Part shown: positions 62,453 to 64,000 of the stretch, one piece after another | Layout: each line of letters opens with the position of its first letter | Numbering within the stretch: position 1 is the first letter of the stretch | Assembly: GCF_001748145.1 (NCBI RefSeq) | Contig: NZ_BCQA01000001.1 | Coordinates: 2,816,501-2,880,500 of the forward strand | Length of the DNA: 64,000 nt | Reading direction: 5' to 3' | Source: Bosea sp. BIWAKO-01 | GTDB lineage: Bacteria > Pseudomonadota > Alphaproteobacteria > Rhizobiales > Beijerinckiaceae | Made by a program: the position numbers and the translations under genes | Notes under the pieces: model-generated | Told to the model about the DNA's origin: nothing | What the model saw: only the letters and a program-made list of their open reading frames with translations | Database searches by the model: none

Positions 62453-63685
62453 ATGAGCGATCATCTCGACGATCTCGAAACCCGCACTTCCGACGCGCGC
62501 GAGGCCGATCTGTTCGCGAGGCTGAGGCCCGTGCTCGAGGCTGCCTTATCCGCGCCTGCCTATGCCGAGCGGTTGAAAGGGCTCAATCCGGCGGCGATCA
62601 CCGATCGCAACGCGCTGTCGCGGCTGCCAGTACTCCGAAAGGCCGACCTGCCGGCACTGCACAGGGGCAATCCGCCCTTCGGCGGTTTCGTTCCGGCATC
62701 GCCAGGGTCCTTTGGCCGGTTGTTCACCTCGCCCGGCCCGATCTTCGAGCCCGAGGGCACGGGAGTTGATCCCTGGGGCGCGGCGCGCGGGCTCTTCGCG
62801 GCGGGTTTCCGTCGCGGCGATATCGTCATCAATACTCTCAGCTACCACCTGACGCCGGGCGGTTTCATCATGGATTCGGCCGCACGTGCGCTTGGATGCG
62901 CCGTGATACCGGCCGGCCCTGGCAATACCGAGCAGCAGATGGAGGTGATCTCGGCCTATCGGCCGCAGGCCTATGCCGGCACGCCGGATTTCCTGAAGAT
63001 CCTGATCGAGGCCGCCGAGGCGCGTGGCGTCGATATCTCCTGCATCAAGCGCGCTGTGGTGTCGGGAGCTGCGTTCCCGCCCTCGCTGCAGGCTTGGGTC
63101 AAGGAGCGCGGCATCGATGCCTATCAGCTCTATGCCACCGCCGATATCGGCGTCATCGCCTATGAGACGTCGGCGCGCGAAGGCATGCTTCTGAACGAGA
63201 ACCTGATCGTGGAGATCGTGCGGCCGGGTACGGGCGATCCGGTGGCCGAAGGCGAAGTTGGCGAGATCGTCGTCACCAATCTCGATCCGCATCATCCGCA
63301 AATCAGGCTTGCCGTCGGGGATCTCACGGCTGTGCTGCCGGGCGTGAGCGCGTGCGGCCGCAGCAACACGCGCATCAAGGGCTGGATGGGGCGCGCCGAC
63401 CAGACCGCCAAGATCAAGGGCATGTTCGTGCGCCCAGAGCAGGTCGCCGAGATCGCCAGGCGGCACGCGGAGATCGCCAAGCTCAGGCTGGTCATCGGCC
63501 GCGCCAATGAGCTCGACACGATGACGCTCAAGGCCGAGATCTATGCCGAGCCCGCCGGACTCGTCGATGCGATGTCCTCGACCCTGCAGCAGGTGACGAA
63601 ACTCAAGGGCGTAGTGGAGATCCTGCCGCTCGGGGCATTGCCCAATGACGGGAAGGTCATCGCCGACGAGCGGCCGGTGGGATAG
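62453..63685 (+). CDS. Phenylacetate-CoA ligase-like AMP-forming ligase
   Basis: A 410-aa protein in the PaaK-like branch of AMP-forming ligases. TSPGPIFEPEGTG occupies the place of the usual AMP P-loop, and AYAGTPDFLKILIEAAE, YATADIGVIAYE and GRADQTAKIKGMFVRPEQV are PaaK-like with the hinge Lys in KIKGMFV. It should make aryl-CoA or acyl-CoA. It ends the cluster that begins with another CoA ligase. Product specificity is unknown. Confidence 0.87.
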   Translation: MSDHLDDLETRTSDAREADLFARLRPVLEAALSAPAYAERLKGLNPAAITDRNALSRLPVLRKADLPALHRGNPPFGGFVPASPGSFGRLFTSPGPIFEPEGTGVDPWGAARGLFAAGFRRGDIVINTLSYHLTPGGFIMDSAARALGCAVIPAGPGNTEQQMEVISAYRPQAYAGTPDFLKILIEAAEARGVDISCIKRAVVSGAAFPPSLQAWVKERGIDAYQLYATADIGVIAYETSAREGMLLNENLIVEIVRPGTGDPVAEGEVGEIVVTNLDPHHPQIRLAVGDLTAVLPGVSACGRSNTRIKGWMGRADQTAKIKGMFVRPEQVAEIARRHAEIAKLRLVIGRANELDTMTLKAEIYAEPAGLVDAMSSTLQQVTKLKGVVEILPLGALPNDGKVIADERPVG

Positions 63686-63818
63686 GAATGCCGGGTCCTC
63701 GACTCCGGTCATCTGACCCGGTCGGTACTTCCGGTGCCAGCGTGCAGGATAGGCTGCGCTCCGCTTGCCCTAGCCATGCAGGTCAGCTCAGGAGGTTGAA
63801 GCGATCCAACGGCGCCCT

Positions 63819-64000
63819 TCACCAGGCGATCGGCGCCTCGCCCTTGGCCACCAGCCATTCATTCGCCCGGCTGAACGGCTTCGACCCGAAGAAGCCTCGC
63901 CGTGCCGAAAGTGGCGATGGATGCGCGCTGGCGATCACGTGATGCCGGTGCTCATCGATCAGGCCGCGCTTGGCCTGGGCCGGAGCACCCCAGAGCAGGA
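63819..64000 (-). CDS. ung: Uracil-DNA glycosylase, C-terminal part
   Basis: The minus-strand frame ends in TGA at 63821-63819 and is cut by the window edge. The visible 59 residues contain [34 protein letters not shown] and the C-terminal [23 protein letters not shown] is the DNA-intercalation motif of family 1 UDG, with the catalytic His. It removes uracil from DNA. About 130 bases separate it from the convergent ligase gene. Confidence 0.92.
   Translation of the reverse strand, partial: LLWGAPAQAKRGLIDEHRHHVIASAHPSPLSARRGFFGSKPFSRANEWLVAKGEAPIAW

Overview
The window is GC-rich, densely coded DNA. Its gene content and order point to an alphaproteobacterium of the Hyphomicrobiales, perhaps a Bosea relative. 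Pointers are a TorF-type porin, bdhA followed by a patatin, the order peptidyl-prolyl isomerase - argJ - DMT transporter - mutT, a Zur/ZnuABC/COG0523 zinc set, a TAXI TRAP transporter with DUF1850, and short palindromic intergenic elements. The genus is an inference from recalled gene content. It reads as chromosome: housekeeping genes (secA, accA, ispG, argJ, kup, ung) are spread across it, and I saw no prophage, insertion sequence, tRNA, rRNA or CRISPR array.

Region by region. 1-3.9 kb: the end of an ECF sigma factor gene, a zinc-less membrane anti-sigma factor, an exported subtilisin-like protease and two small exported proteins. 3.9-7.1 kb: an Fsr-like efflux pump, then a glycosyltransferase coupled to an ETF-beta-methyltransferase-like gene. 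7.1-9.0 kb: patatin lipase and 3-hydroxybutyrate dehydrogenase. 9.1-13 kb: zur overlapping ispG, then kup. 13.1-19.8 kb: GNAT, DUF985 cupin, GloB-like hydrolase, methyltransferase, accA, an L,D-transpeptidase lipoprotein and a TorF porin. 19.9-26.8 kb: secA, parvulin isomerase, argJ, DMT exporter, mutT. 26.8-32.5 kb: a GNAT gene and a probable seven-gene zinc-starvation operon read leftward (49-aa membrane protein, znuC, znuB, znuA, COG0523 GTPase, WD40 protein, 94-aa unknown). 32.5-38.5 kb: OpgD-type glucan protein and a TAXI TRAP transporter. 38.6-45.8 kb: gamma-glutamyltransferase-like protein, amidase, cobalt-type nitrile hydratase with activator, and a NicO metal transporter with a DUF1007 partner. 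46-53.8 kb: fused indolepyruvate ferredoxin oxidoreductase, LysE exporter, HxlR regulator divergent from an MFS pump, a Crp/Fnr regulator and a DUF4239 membrane protein. 54-63.7 kb: acyl-CoA ligase, complete branched-chain-type ABC importer, zinc metallopeptidase and PaaK-like ligase. The window ends inside ung.

The most interesting parts are two. First, in the sigma/anti-sigma/protease locus the outer domain of the anti-sigma resembles the propeptide of the neighbouring protease, and the protease shares a second module with the small protein after it. This suggests a self-contained envelope-sensing circuit. Second, the zinc operon starts with a previously easy-to-miss 49-aa membrane protein, probably from a leaderless transcript whose -10 lies inside a Zur-like box. 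A two-copy 51-bp palindromic element supplies the TAG stop codon of two unrelated genes.
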